Shown here piece by piece: positions 20,090-28,035 of a stretch of 64,000 nt of DNA. Source of the stretch: Pseudomonas khavaziana. Its GTDB lineage: Bacteria; Pseudomonadota; Gammaproteobacteria; Pseudomonadales; Pseudomonadaceae. The position numbers were made by a program, and so were the translations under genes. Numbering within the stretch: the stretch's first letter is position 1; the number at the start of each line of letters is the position of its first letter. The stretch is from the NCBI RefSeq assembly GCF_019145205.1, contig NZ_JAHSTT010000011.1:124001-188000 (forward strand), given 5' to 3'. Below the pieces are notes generated by a model. That model saw only the letters and a program-made list of their open reading frames with translations. It ran no database searches and had not been told where the DNA came from.

Positions 20090-21262
20090 TCATCCCAACC
20101 GTCGGTAACCCAACACCGCCGAGCCCAACACCACCGCCCCCGCCGCCAACGCCACCCAGAATCCGCTGGCGGCTCCAAAATGATCGATCATCCAACCGGA
20201 GCTGGCGGCACCGATGGCCACGCCGATGCTCAGGCCGGTGATCAGCCAGGTCATGCCTTCGGTGAGGCGGCTGGGCGGGACGATCTGCTCGACCATGGCC
20301 ATGGACACGATCAAGGTGGGCGCGAAGAACAGGCCGGAGATAAAAATCGCGGCGGCCAGGCCCGGAATATTGCTCACCAGCAACAAAGGCAAGGTAGTCA
20401 CCGCCGTGGCCACGCCGCAGTACAGGAACTGCCGGGGCAACGGTGCCTTGAGTTTGAGGGCGCCAAAGGCCAGCCCAGCCAGGCACGAACCGATGGCGTA
20501 CACCGACAGCACGATACTCGCCGCCGCCGGCTGGCCTTGATGCTGGGCGAACGCCACGCTGACCACATCCACCACGCCGACGATCACGCCCATCGCCAGC
20601 AGCAGGATCATCAGGATCAGTACCGAGGGCGAAGCGATCAGCCAGCGACCGTGTGCGTCGTGGTGCGTATGGACCGGTGGCTCGGTCTGCCGCTGCAATA
20701 CAAAGGTGGTAACGCCGACGGCCAGCAGCAACGCTGCGACCAAGGGCCCGGCTTCAGGAAACAGCACCACGCTCAGGCCCACGGAAATGGGCGGGCCGAT
20801 AATGAAGCACACCTCATCGAGCACCGACTCCAGGGCAAAAGCGGTTTGCAGCCTGGGCTGGCCACGGTACAGCTCGGTCCAGCGTGCCCGCACCATGGCG
20901 GACATGTTCGGCATGCAACCGGCCAGCGCGGCAAACAGAAACAGCGTCCAATTCGGCGCCTGCAAGCGCGTACACAGCAGCACCATCAACAACGCCCCGC
21001 CGCCGATCGACGCGGCAATCGGCAACACCTTGCCCTGGCCGTAGCGGTCCACCCACCGTGAGACTTGCGGCGCACAAAACGCCGTAGCCAGGGCGAACAC
21101 CGCCGCCACCGAACCGGCCAGGCCATAGCCGCCATGCACCTGGGACAGCATGGTGATCAGGCCGATACCCGTCATTGATATCGGCATTCGCGCCAGCATG
21201 CCGGCGAGCACGAAGGCCCGGGCGCCGCGGACCTGGAATAATTCGGCGTAGGGGTTTGCCAT
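20090..21262 (-). CDS. MFS efflux transporter
   Basis: 390-aa inner-membrane major facilitator protein with about 12 hydrophobic segments and an early loop resembling MFS motif A (VSRWVDRYGQGK). The start MANPYAELF at 21262 is chosen over upstream in-frame codons, which would run back through the regulator's operators. It is divergent from a TetR gene, and the shared region has two matched palindromes, so it is probably repressed by that TetR. Its stop lies 272 bp from the start of pvdI. A role in siderophore export is possible from position only; the substrate cannot be read from sequence. Confidence 0.85.
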   Translation of the reverse strand: MANPYAELFQVRGARAFVLAGMLARMPISMTGIGLITMLSQVHGGYGLAGSVAAVFALATAFCAPQVSRWVDRYGQGKVLPIAASIGGGALLMVLLCTRLQAPNWTLFLFAALAGCMPNMSAMVRARWTELYRGQPRLQTAFALESVLDEVCFIIGPPISVGLSVVLFPEAGPLVAALLLAVGVTTFVLQRQTEPPVHTHHDAHGRWLIASPSVLILMILLLAMGVIVGVVDVVSVAFAQHQGQPAAASIVLSVYAIGSCLAGLAFGALKLKAPLPRQFLYCGVATAVTTLPLLLVSNIPGLAAAIFISGLFFAPTLIVSMAMVEQIVPPSRLTEGMTWLITGLSIGVAIGAASSGWMIDHFGAASGFWVALAAGAVVLGSAVLGYRRLG

Positions 21263-21320
21263 ACTGCTTGACCTCTTGCTTGAAGCCCCGGACTTGTTAT
21301 CTGTAGCGATCAGGGCAAAA

Positions 21321-21339
21321 TACATACGATGCGTATGTA
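21321..21339. promoter_or_regulatory. TetR operator 1
   Basis: Perfect inverted repeat TACATACG-ATG-CGTATGTA between the divergent MFS and TetR genes. The core CATACG-n3-CGTATG recurs 32 bp away. Confidence 0.75.
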
Positions 21340-21354
21340 ACGAATCATGCTTCG

Positions 21355-21369
21355 CATACGCAGCGTATG
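21355..21369. promoter_or_regulatory. TetR operator 2
   Basis: CATACG-CAG-CGTATG, the same 6-bp arms and 3-bp spacer as the site at 21323-21337. The centres are 32 bp apart (about three helical turns). It lies 26 bp before the TetR start, so autorepression is likely. Confidence 0.75.
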
Positions 21370-21394
21370 TCAATCACTCAACCAAGAGATTCCC

Positions 21395-21982
21395 ATGAGT
21401 CGAGCCCGTGCCGAAATGATCGAAGCCACCCGCGCCCGCCTGATAGCCAGCGCGCGCCGAGCCTTCGCGACCCAAGGCTATGCCAATACATCGATGGATG
21501 ACTTCACCGCCCAGGCCGGACTCACACGCGGCGCGTTGTACCATCACTTCGGTGACAAAAAAGGCTTGCTGGCGGCCGTGGTCGCGCAGCTCGACAGCGA
21601 GATGGACGAGCGCTTGCAGCGCATCTCGGAGCAGGCCGCAGAACCCTGGAGCGGTTTTTGCGAACGCTGCCGCGCTTATCTGCGCATGGCCCAGGACCCT
21701 GAAATCCAGCGCATCGTATTGCAGGATGCGCCAGCGGTGCTAGGCGACACAGGCGGCCAACAACATTGCGTGGAATCATTGCGCCAATTGCTGGAGGCTT
21801 TGATGCAGGCCGGGCTGACCCCTCAGGCGCCCAGCCAGGCACTGGCCCAAATGATCAACGGCAGCCTGGTCAATACCGCGCTGTGGATTGCCCGGGATGA
21901 CCACCCAGGCACACGGCTGGAGGAAGGTTTGCAGAGCCTGGAGCTACTCTTGCGCGGGCTGAGCCTCAAACCAAGCGCTTGA
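21395..21982 (+). CDS. TetR-family transcriptional regulator
   Basis: 195-aa repressor. The N-terminal helix-turn-helix (about residues 8-55) carries the family signature: STxDDFTxxAGLTRGALYHHF followed by KKGLLAAVV. The C-terminal ligand domain is poorly conserved. The ATG at 21395 has AAGAGA 6-11 nt upstream. It is divergent from the MFS exporter with two identical-core operators in between, the usual drug- or metabolite-responsive repressor/exporter arrangement. Its end overlaps the end of the convergent MATE gene by 17 bp. The ligand is unknown. Confidence 0.9.
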   Translation: MSRARAEMIEATRARLIASARRAFATQGYANTSMDDFTAQAGLTRGALYHHFGDKKGLLAAVVAQLDSEMDERLQRISEQAAEPWSGFCERCRAYLRMAQDPEIQRIVLQDAPAVLGDTGGQQHCVESLRQLLEALMQAGLTPQAPSQALAQMINGSLVNTALWIARDDHPGTRLEEGLQSLELLLRGLSLKPSA

Positions 21983-23321
21983 TCTGCTTATGCCGCCACA
22001 CCAGCCGGTAGTACAGAGTCTGCAACACCAGCATCGCCAGGTAGGTCACCGGGAAGGCCATCCACACCCCTTCCAGACCGAAGTGGGCGTTGAACAGGTA
22101 AGCCATCGGCAGTTCCACGCAGAGCACGCAGAAAATCGAGATCGCCACCGGCATCAGTACCACGCCACTGGCGCGCATGATGCCGCCGATCACCGCCTGG
22201 AATCCGAACACCAGGATGCTCCAGAGCATAATGTGCAACAGGTGTTCGGCCCTGACCCGTGCGCTGTCGTCGGTGATAAACAACCCCAGCAGCCAGTGCG
22301 ACAAACCGTAGCCGAGTACGATCAGGCCACCCGTCAGGCACAGGTTGATCACCAACCCGGTGCGCAGGATCGGCCCGATGCGCTCCAGGCGCCCGGCGCC
22401 AATCGCCTGGGCACCAAGGATCGAGGCGGTGATGGCAATCGACAGCGCCGGGAACTGCACATAGTTGACGATCTGCGTGACCGCGCCATAGGCCGCCGTG
22501 GCCTGTGAGCCGTGGCCGTTGACCAGGGCCAGAATGACCAATTCCGACAACGACAACACCACCATCTGCAGGCCCGTCGGCAAGCCGATACGCAGGACTT
22601 TGCCGAGGATGACGCGGTCCAGGCGCAAGGCCGCGAGCAATTCGCGATCCGGCGCCATCACATGGTTTTTATGCCGCAGCCGCAGGACCAGAAACAGCAT
22701 CGCCAAGGCGTTCCCCACCAGACCTGCGTACACCGCACTCTGGATGCCCATGGGCGGCAGGCCGATCCAGCCGCGGATCAGCGCCGGGGTCAGCAACAGA
22801 CCCACCAGGGTCGAGACCATCAACGCCAGCAGCGGCGAAATCGTGTCGCTCACCCCGCGCAGCAATTGGGTATAGAGGATGAACACCAGCAACAACGGCA
22901 TGATCAACATCATCATCTGGGCGTAACCCACCGCATCGTCGAGCACGTCCAGCGGCGTACCCAATGCCTGCAAGGCCGGACGCGCAAACAGGCTGCCCAG
23001 TACTGCGGCGATCAGGCCCACCAGCGCGCCCAACGTCAGGGTGGCGCCGGTAATTACTTTGACCAGCCCCGTCTCCTGGGCGCCCCACGCCTGGCCGATC
23101 AATACCGAAGCGCCCGCCCCCAGGCCGATCACCAGGGCGATAAAGAAAAATACGATGGGGAACATGCCCGACACCGCCGCCAGCGCCTGGGTGCCGAGCA
23201 TTTGCCCGACATAGATGCCGTTGAGGGTGCCGGAAAAGCTCTGCAGAAAATTGGACAGCACCATGGGTGCCAGAAAGATCAGATAGATCTGCCACAACGG
23301 CCGTTGCTGGGTAACTTCCAT
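21966..23321 (-). CDS. MATE-family efflux transporter (NorM type)
   Basis: 451-aa inner-membrane exporter with about 12 hydrophobic segments in two related halves, the MATE layout. It has the N-terminal FLAPMVLSNFLQ/GTLNGIYVGQ motif region and a second-half counterpart around IGLPTGLQMV. Family members use Na+ or H+ gradients to export cationic drugs and metabolites. The start MEVTQQRPL at 23321 is chosen because the longer ORF adds an Arg/Pro-rich non-homologous extension. It lies 22 bp from the DUF2239 gene on the same strand. Confidence 0.9.
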   Translation of the reverse strand: MEVTQQRPLWQIYLIFLAPMVLSNFLQSFSGTLNGIYVGQMLGTQALAAVSGMFPIVFFFIALVIGLGAGASVLIGQAWGAQETGLVKVITGATLTLGALVGLIAAVLGSLFARPALQALGTPLDVLDDAVGYAQMMMLIMPLLLVFILYTQLLRGVSDTISPLLALMVSTLVGLLLTPALIRGWIGLPPMGIQSAVYAGLVGNALAMLFLVLRLRHKNHVMAPDRELLAALRLDRVILGKVLRIGLPTGLQMVVLSLSELVILALVNGHGSQATAAYGAVTQIVNYVQFPALSIAITASILGAQAIGAGRLERIGPILRTGLVINLCLTGGLIVLGYGLSHWLLGLFITDDSARVRAEHLLHIMLWSILVFGFQAVIGGIMRASGVVLMPVAISIFCVLCVELPMAYLFNAHFGLEGVWMAFPVTYLAMLVLQTLYYRLVWRHKQIKRLV

Positions 23322-23343
23322 GCTGGTTCGAGTCCCGAAGTGA

Positions 23344-23916
23344 TTAGGCTGGGAAGGCATTGCGCGATAACCAGCCCAGGTACGTCTGCACGTCCGCCGG
23401 CCAGTGCGCGATGTTGTTGGAAAAGCCGGCCCTGTCCTCGGCAAACAGCGCGCGCGCGGCGTCTTCAAAGCCCGGCAGGTTGCCGCCAATCGCGCTCATG
23501 AAGCGATAGCTGGCCTCCTTGGCCTGGCGCAGTTGATCAACGCTGGCATGGGCCGTGCGGGCTTCATCCACCAACCGGCGCAGGGCCGCCGATGCGCCGC
23601 CGCGCTGCTGGCCGAGCCACTCCCAATGACGTGGCAGCAAGGTGACTTCACGGGCGACCACGCCCAATTTCGGGCGGCCCACCGAGGGCGCTGCAGGTGG
23701 CTCGTCGTCGTTTTCGGCTGGGGCCGGGGGCTGCGACGCGTAACCCGCTGGCCACGGATAATCGACCTGGGTGCCCGTGGTGTCATCGAAGACCAGGAAG
23801 CTACCGGCGGGCAATGATTGCGCGGCAAGAACCTCGGCCACATCGGCATAGGTGCCGGCGGCAATGCGTTGATGGCCTGTAAAGGCGGTGCATAGGGAAA
23901 GGTTGTGCGCAGCCAT
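23344..23916 (-). CDS. DUF2239 family protein
   Basis: 190-aa soluble protein of unknown function. I recognise the DUF2239 pattern: an N-terminal segment (TAFTGHQRIAAGTY, FLVFDDTTGTQVDYPW), a Pro-rich linker at about 60-80, then GRPKLGVVAREVTLLPRHWEWL and a helical C-terminus (RFMSAIGGNLPGFEDA). No signal peptide or membrane segment. The segment from 78 to 115 resembles DNA-associated DUF2239 cores, but no function is established. Two copies of an 8-bp motif lie just before the start. Confidence 0.8.
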   Translation of the reverse strand: MAAHNLSLCTAFTGHQRIAAGTYADVAEVLAAQSLPAGSFLVFDDTTGTQVDYPWPAGYASQPPAPAENDDEPPAAPSVGRPKLGVVAREVTLLPRHWEWLGQQRGGASAALRRLVDEARTAHASVDQLRQAKEASYRFMSAIGGNLPGFEDAARALFAEDRAGFSNNIAHWPADVQTYLGWLSRNAFPA

Positions 23917-23922
23917 GATTTA

Positions 23923-23950
23923 TTACCCGGATGTTATTTGTTTTACCCGG
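23923..23950. promoter_or_regulatory. Paired TTACCCGG motifs before the DUF2239 gene
   Basis: TTACCCGG occurs at 23923-23930 and 23943-23950, 20 bp apart (two helical turns). The second sits in the palindrome ACCCGGGT. They lie 7-34 nt upstream of the DUF2239 start, on the AT-rich side. Candidate operator; the regulator is unknown. Confidence 0.4.
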
Positions 23951-24004
23951 GTTATATTAGACTGAAATGGCCGACTTGCAAGAATCTTTTGCGGGCGCAA
24001 TCGC

Positions 24005-24850
24005 CTACCCGCCAAAAGCCTGCGAGGGCCGACGCAACGTGGGGTCGAATGGGTTGACGCGCGGCCCGATTGCCGTGGCTTCGCGTTTGAGCAACTCCAC
24101 GACCATCGGCAAGCGGCTCGGCCCCAGGCGGTCACTGATGGTCGCCACACTCAATGCTGCCACCGCATGCCCGTCGCGATTGAGGATCGGCACCGCCAAC
24201 CCCGCCATGCCCTCCAGCACCCCGGTATTGCGTGCCGCATACCCCAGGCTACGGACATTCTCCACTTCCGAACGCAGCAGCACTTCGTCGTACAGATGGA
24301 AGTCCCTGAGCCGTGGCAGGTTGTAGCGAATCACTGTCTCGCGCTCCTCCTCCGGCAGGAACGCCAGGATCGCCAGGCTGCCCTGCCCCACGCCCAAGGC
24401 CACGCGCCCGCCGATATCGCCGGTAAAGGTGCGGATCGGGTACGGGCCTTCGCTGCGGTCCAGGCAAATCGCATCGAAGCCGCTGCGCGCCAACAGGAAC
24501 AACGAATCGCCCAACGAAGCGCTCAAGCGCAGCATGCTCGGGCGCACCAGCTCGCGCAGGTTGCCGGTCTTGCCGGCATTGGCCGCCAAGGCAAAGAATT
24601 CCAGGCTCAGGCGATAACGCTTGCTGCGCGCATCCTGCTCGACCATGCCCTCCTCCACCAGGCTACGCAGCAGGCGGTGGGTAGTAGGTTGGGACAAGCC
24701 AACCTGTTGGGCGAGTTGGGTAACACGCTCGCCGCCGTCGGGCACCTCGCCCAGGGTACGCAACAATGCGAACAACCGAGACACGCCGCCCGCGCCAACT
24801 TCCTTGCTGCCGCCATTCCGATCAGTGGAATTCAAATCAAGTATCTCCAT
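24005..24850 (-). CDS. IclR-family transcriptional regulator
   Basis: 281-aa regulator. A winged helix-turn-helix at about 25-85 (RLFALLRTLGE, LSQPTTHRLLRSLVEEG) is followed by the IclR effector domain (about 95-265, with GQGSLAILAFLPEEER and GMAGLAVPILNRDG). The start MEILDLNSTDRN at 24850 is preferred over a longer frame that runs into the divergent promoter. It is divergent from the ABC-importer/dehydrogenase operon at 25.1-31.5 kb and is its most likely regulator. The ligand is presumably the imported compound or a metabolite of it. Confidence 0.9.
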   Translation of the reverse strand: MEILDLNSTDRNGGSKEVGAGGVSRLFALLRTLGEVPDGGERVTQLAQQVGLSQPTTHRLLRSLVEEGMVEQDARSKRYRLSLEFFALAANAGKTGNLRELVRPSMLRLSASLGDSLFLLARSGFDAICLDRSEGPYPIRTFTGDIGGRVALGVGQGSLAILAFLPEEERETVIRYNLPRLRDFHLYDEVLLRSEVENVRSLGYAARNTGVLEGMAGLAVPILNRDGHAVAALSVATISDRLGPSRLPMVVELLKREATAIGPRVNPFDPTLRRPSQAFGG

Positions 24851-25075
24851 AAAAAATTCTGCTGAATGAATAAATATTAAAATAGTAGTCCATTGAGTGA
24901 AATTCCATCTTCCGCCCATCCTAGTCTTCGTCCTAATCTGCGTCCACAGGGGCGAAATGAACAACAAACGGCAGCCGACTCGATCGAGCGCCAACGCACC
25001 GGCAACACTTCATTCGCATCTGCCCAAAACAAAAAAGCGCGTTTCGACGCGACTGAAAAAAGGTGGAACGCAGAC

Positions 25076-26104
25076 ATGGCATTTCTCCAACTCAACGCCT
25101 TGAGCAAACGCTACGGCGCCGTCGACGCAGTGGTCGCCACTGACCTGGCGGTGGAAAAAGGCGAGTTCGTTTCCCTGCTCGGCCCTTCGGGCTGTGGCAA
25201 GACCACCACCCTGCAAATGATCGCCGGCTTTGTCGATGTGAGCGGCGGGCAGATCCTGCTCGACGGTCGCGACATCACCCACGCCAAGCCTGCCAGCCGT
25301 GGCTTGGGCGTGGTGTTCCAGAGCTACGCGCTGTTCCCTCACATGAGCGTGCGCGACAACGTCGCCTTTGGCCTGAAAATGCGCAAGGTGCCGGCCGTGG
25401 AAATTGCCAGCAAGGTCAAGCAGGTACTCGAGCTGGTACGCCTGGCTCCCCACGCCGAACGCTACCCCCGGGAGTTGTCCGGCGGCCAGCGCCAGCGCGT
25501 GGCCCTGGCCCGTGCGTTAGTCATCGAACCGCCGGTGCTGCTGCTGGATGAGCCGCTGTCCAACCTCGACGCCAACCTGCGCGAAGAAATGCAATTTGAA
25601 ATCCGCCGCATCCAATGCACTGTCGGTATTACCACCTTGATGGTCACCCATGACCAGGCCGAAGCGCTCTCCATCAGTGACCGTGTGGTGGTGATGCAGG
25701 CCGGACGCGTGACCCAGATCGATGTACCGTACAAGCTCTATGAACACCCGCGCACGCGCTTTATTTCGGACTTCGTCGGCAAGGCCAACATGCTGGCCGG
25801 CGACTACGACGCCCTCGGCACGCCCCAGGTGCGTCACGAGGGTGGCGATGGCGAACTGACCCTGAGCCTGCGCCCGGAAAAGATCCAGTTGGTGGATGCA
25901 GGCACCGGCCGCGTGCAAGGCAAGGTGCTCGACCGCTATTTTTTTGGCAGCCAATGGCTGTACCGCATTCACACCTCGCTCGGCGAAATCACCGTGGTGC
26001 GCAGCAATGACGGCAGCCCACCGCTGGGCCGCGGCACGGCGGTGGGCCTGCAATGGCACGCGGATCTGCTGCGGGTGCTGGCGGCGGATGAGGTGCACCC
26101 ATGA
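25076..26104 (+). CDS. ABC importer ATPase (PotA/FbpC type)
   Basis: 342-aa ATP-binding subunit. Walker A GPSGCGKT at 36-43, signature LSGGQRQRVALARAL near 140, Walker B VLLLDEPLSNLD near 158, H-loop MVTHDQAEALS, and a C-terminal TOBE-like part (about 265-342). The ATG at 25076 has AGGTGG about 12 nt upstream and begins at the usual N-terminus. The extension to 24893 is not homologous. First gene of an operon with two permeases (4-nt ATGA overlap), three dehydrogenase subunits and a binding protein. By family, it powers uptake of polyamines, iron chelates or small organic amines. Confidence 0.93.
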   Translation: MAFLQLNALSKRYGAVDAVVATDLAVEKGEFVSLLGPSGCGKTTTLQMIAGFVDVSGGQILLDGRDITHAKPASRGLGVVFQSYALFPHMSVRDNVAFGLKMRKVPAVEIASKVKQVLELVRLAPHAERYPRELSGGQRQRVALARALVIEPPVLLLDEPLSNLDANLREEMQFEIRRIQCTVGITTLMVTHDQAEALSISDRVVVMQAGRVTQIDVPYKLYEHPRTRFISDFVGKANMLAGDYDALGTPQVRHEGGDGELTLSLRPEKIQLVDAGTGRVQGKVLDRYFFGSQWLYRIHTSLGEITVVRSNDGSPPLGRGTAVGLQWHADLLRVLAADEVHP

Positions 26105-26946
26105 GTCGCGGTTACCTGCTCTCGCTGCCGGCGTTGGTGCTGTTTGCCGGGCTGCTGATCCTGCCGCTGGGCCTGACGTTGGTGCTGTCTTTCAACGTGT
26201 TCGACTACCAGGTGGGCGTAAAGGCCGATGAGTGGACCCTGGCCCATTACCTGGCGTTGTTCAGCGATGCCTACTTCTACGAGATTTTCTGGCGCACGTT
26301 CTGGATCAGCGCCTTGGTGACCCTGCTGTGTGTGGTAATAGGCGTGCCGCAAGCCTACATCCTCAGCCGCATGGGTACGCCGTGGCGCTCGATCTTCCTG
26401 ATCCTGATCCTCACACCGCTGCTGATTTCGGTGGTGGTTCGCGCGTTTGGCTGGAGTTTGCTGCTCGGCGCCGACGGCCTGGTCAACCAGGTAATCCAGG
26501 CCCTCGGCGGGCGTCCGCTGAAGCTGCTGTACACGCCGTTCGCGGTGATCATCGCGTTGGTGCACGTGATGCTGCCGTTCATGATCATCCCGGTGTGGAC
26601 CTCGCTGCAAAAGCTCGACCCCTCGGCTGAGCAAGCTGCGCTGTCCCTCGGTGCGAGCCAGACCACGGTGATGCGCAAGATCGTGCTGCCCCAGGTAATG
26701 CCCGGGGTGTTGTCCGGCACCCTGATCGTGTTCGGCCTGGCCGCCAGCTCGTTTGCAATCCCCGGGCTGCTGGGTGGACGCCGCCTGAAAATGGTCGCTA
26801 CCGTGGTGTACGACCAATACTTGTCGGAACTCAATTGGCCCATGGGCGCGACCATTGCCGTGGTGCTGCTGTTGGTCAATCTGCTGATCATGCTGAGCTG
26901 GAACCGCATGGTCGAAGGCCGCTACAAAAAGTCCCTGGGGGTTTAA
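26101..26946 (+). CDS. ABC importer permease 1 (PotB type)
   Basis: 281-aa inner-membrane permease with about six hydrophobic segments. The EAA loop, which docks the ATPase, is at about 177-195 (QAALSLGASQTTVMRKIVLP). The start overlaps the ATPase stop by 4 nt. Works as a heterodimer with the next gene. Substrate class as for the operon. Confidence 0.92.
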   Translation: MSRGYLLSLPALVLFAGLLILPLGLTLVLSFNVFDYQVGVKADEWTLAHYLALFSDAYFYEIFWRTFWISALVTLLCVVIGVPQAYILSRMGTPWRSIFLILILTPLLISVVVRAFGWSLLLGADGLVNQVIQALGGRPLKLLYTPFAVIIALVHVMLPFMIIPVWTSLQKLDPSAEQAALSLGASQTTVMRKIVLPQVMPGVLSGTLIVFGLAASSFAIPGLLGGRRLKMVATVVYDQYLSELNWPMGATIAVVLLLVNLLIMLSWNRMVEGRYKKSLGV

Positions 26947-26950
26947 GCGC

Positions 26951-27745
26951 ATGTCTAGAAACGGTCCTTTGGCCCTAGGTTTTCATACGGTGGTGGTGGT
27001 GTTCATGATGGCGCCGCTGGTGGTGGTGTGCCTGGTGGCGTTCACCCCGGAGAATACCTTGAGCCTGCCCACTTCGGGCTTCTCCCTGCGTTGGTTTCGC
27101 GCGGTGTTCGAGCGCGCCGACTTTATCCAGGCGTTCTATAACAGTTTGATCCTGGCCTTTACCGCCGCGTCCCTGGCGACCCTGATTGCGGTGCCGGCGG
27201 CCCTGGCGATCAGTCGTTATGCGTTCCCTGGGCGCAATTTTTTCAGTGCGTTATTTCTGTCGCCGATCATCATCCCGCACCTGGTGCTGGGGGTGGCGAT
27301 GCTGCGCCTGTTTGCGCTCATGGGCGTCAACGGCAGCTTCACCTGGCTGATGCTGGCACACGTGGTGATCATTACCCCCTATGTGTTGCGCCTGGTACTG
27401 GCCGCTGCGATCGGTATCGATCGCAGTGCCGAACAGGCTGCCGAGTCCCTCGGCGCCGGGCGCTTCACGCTGTTTCGGCTGGTTACCCTGCCGATGATCC
27501 TGCCCGGCGTGGCGGGCGGCTGGTTGCTGGCCTTCATCAACAGTTTCGATGAAGTGACCCTGTCGATCTTCGTCAGCTCGCCGGCGACTCAAACCCTGCC
27601 GGTGCGTATGTACGTGTACGCCACCGAGTCCATCGACCCGATGATGGCCGCCGTATCGGCACTGGTGATCGCGCTCACCGCAGCCACCATGATTGTGCTC
27701 GACCGGGTCTACGGCCTGGATCGCGTGCTGGTGGGGAAACACTGA
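26951..27745 (+). CDS. ABC importer permease 2 (PotC type)
   Basis: 264-aa permease. Its EAA loop at about 160-178 reads QAAESLGAGRFTLFRLVTLP. It begins 4 nt after permease 1 and shares one base with the next gene (TGATG), so translation is coupled. Binding-protein-dependent inner-membrane component. Confidence 0.92.
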   Translation: MSRNGPLALGFHTVVVVFMMAPLVVVCLVAFTPENTLSLPTSGFSLRWFRAVFERADFIQAFYNSLILAFTAASLATLIAVPAALAISRYAFPGRNFFSALFLSPIIIPHLVLGVAMLRLFALMGVNGSFTWLMLAHVVIITPYVLRLVLAAAIGIDRSAEQAAESLGAGRFTLFRLVTLPMILPGVAGGWLLAFINSFDEVTLSIFVSSPATQTLPVRMYVYATESIDPMMAAVSALVIALTAATMIVLDRVYGLDRVLVGKH

Positions 27746-28035
27746 TGGCCTTGTTCAAGCGCTTGACCGAAACCCAGCGCCCTGCCCTGGCGTTCACCCT
27801 GGATGGCCAGCCCGCCACGGGTTTGCTTGGCGATACGCTGCTGACCGCCGTGCTGACCTGCGCCGAGCATGTGCGCGGCAGCGATTTCAGCGCCGAACGC
27901 CGCGCCGGTTTTTGCCTGATGGGCGCCTGCCAGGATTGCTGGGTACGACTTGGGGACGGGCGCCGGGTGCGGGCCTGTTCGACCTTGCTCGAAGCCGGCC
28001 AGGCGATCAGCCGTGACCCGGGGCGCCAGCCATGA
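27745..28035 (+). CDS. Small [2Fe-2S] subunit of an HcnA/OoxA-like dehydrogenase
   Basis: 96-aa ferredoxin-like protein. Four cysteines form the plant-type [2Fe-2S] pattern: one at CAEHV, then GFCLMGACQDCWV, then RACSTL downstream. This is the size and layout of the gamma/A subunit of HcnABC, octopine/nopaline oxidase and D-hydroxyproline dehydrogenase. It overlaps the next gene by 4 nt (ATGA). By family it carries electrons from the flavin subunits towards the respiratory chain. Because ABC transport genes flank it, a catabolic dehydrogenase is more likely than hydrogen cyanide synthase. Confidence 0.85.
   Translation: MALFKRLTETQRPALAFTLDGQPATGLLGDTLLTAVLTCAEHVRGSDFSAERRAGFCLMGACQDCWVRLGDGRRVRACSTLLEAGQAISRDPGRQP

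Noticed and set aside
19904..21061. 385-codon plus-strand frame opposite the MFS gene
   Set aside because: His/Gln-rich shadow of a membrane protein gene.
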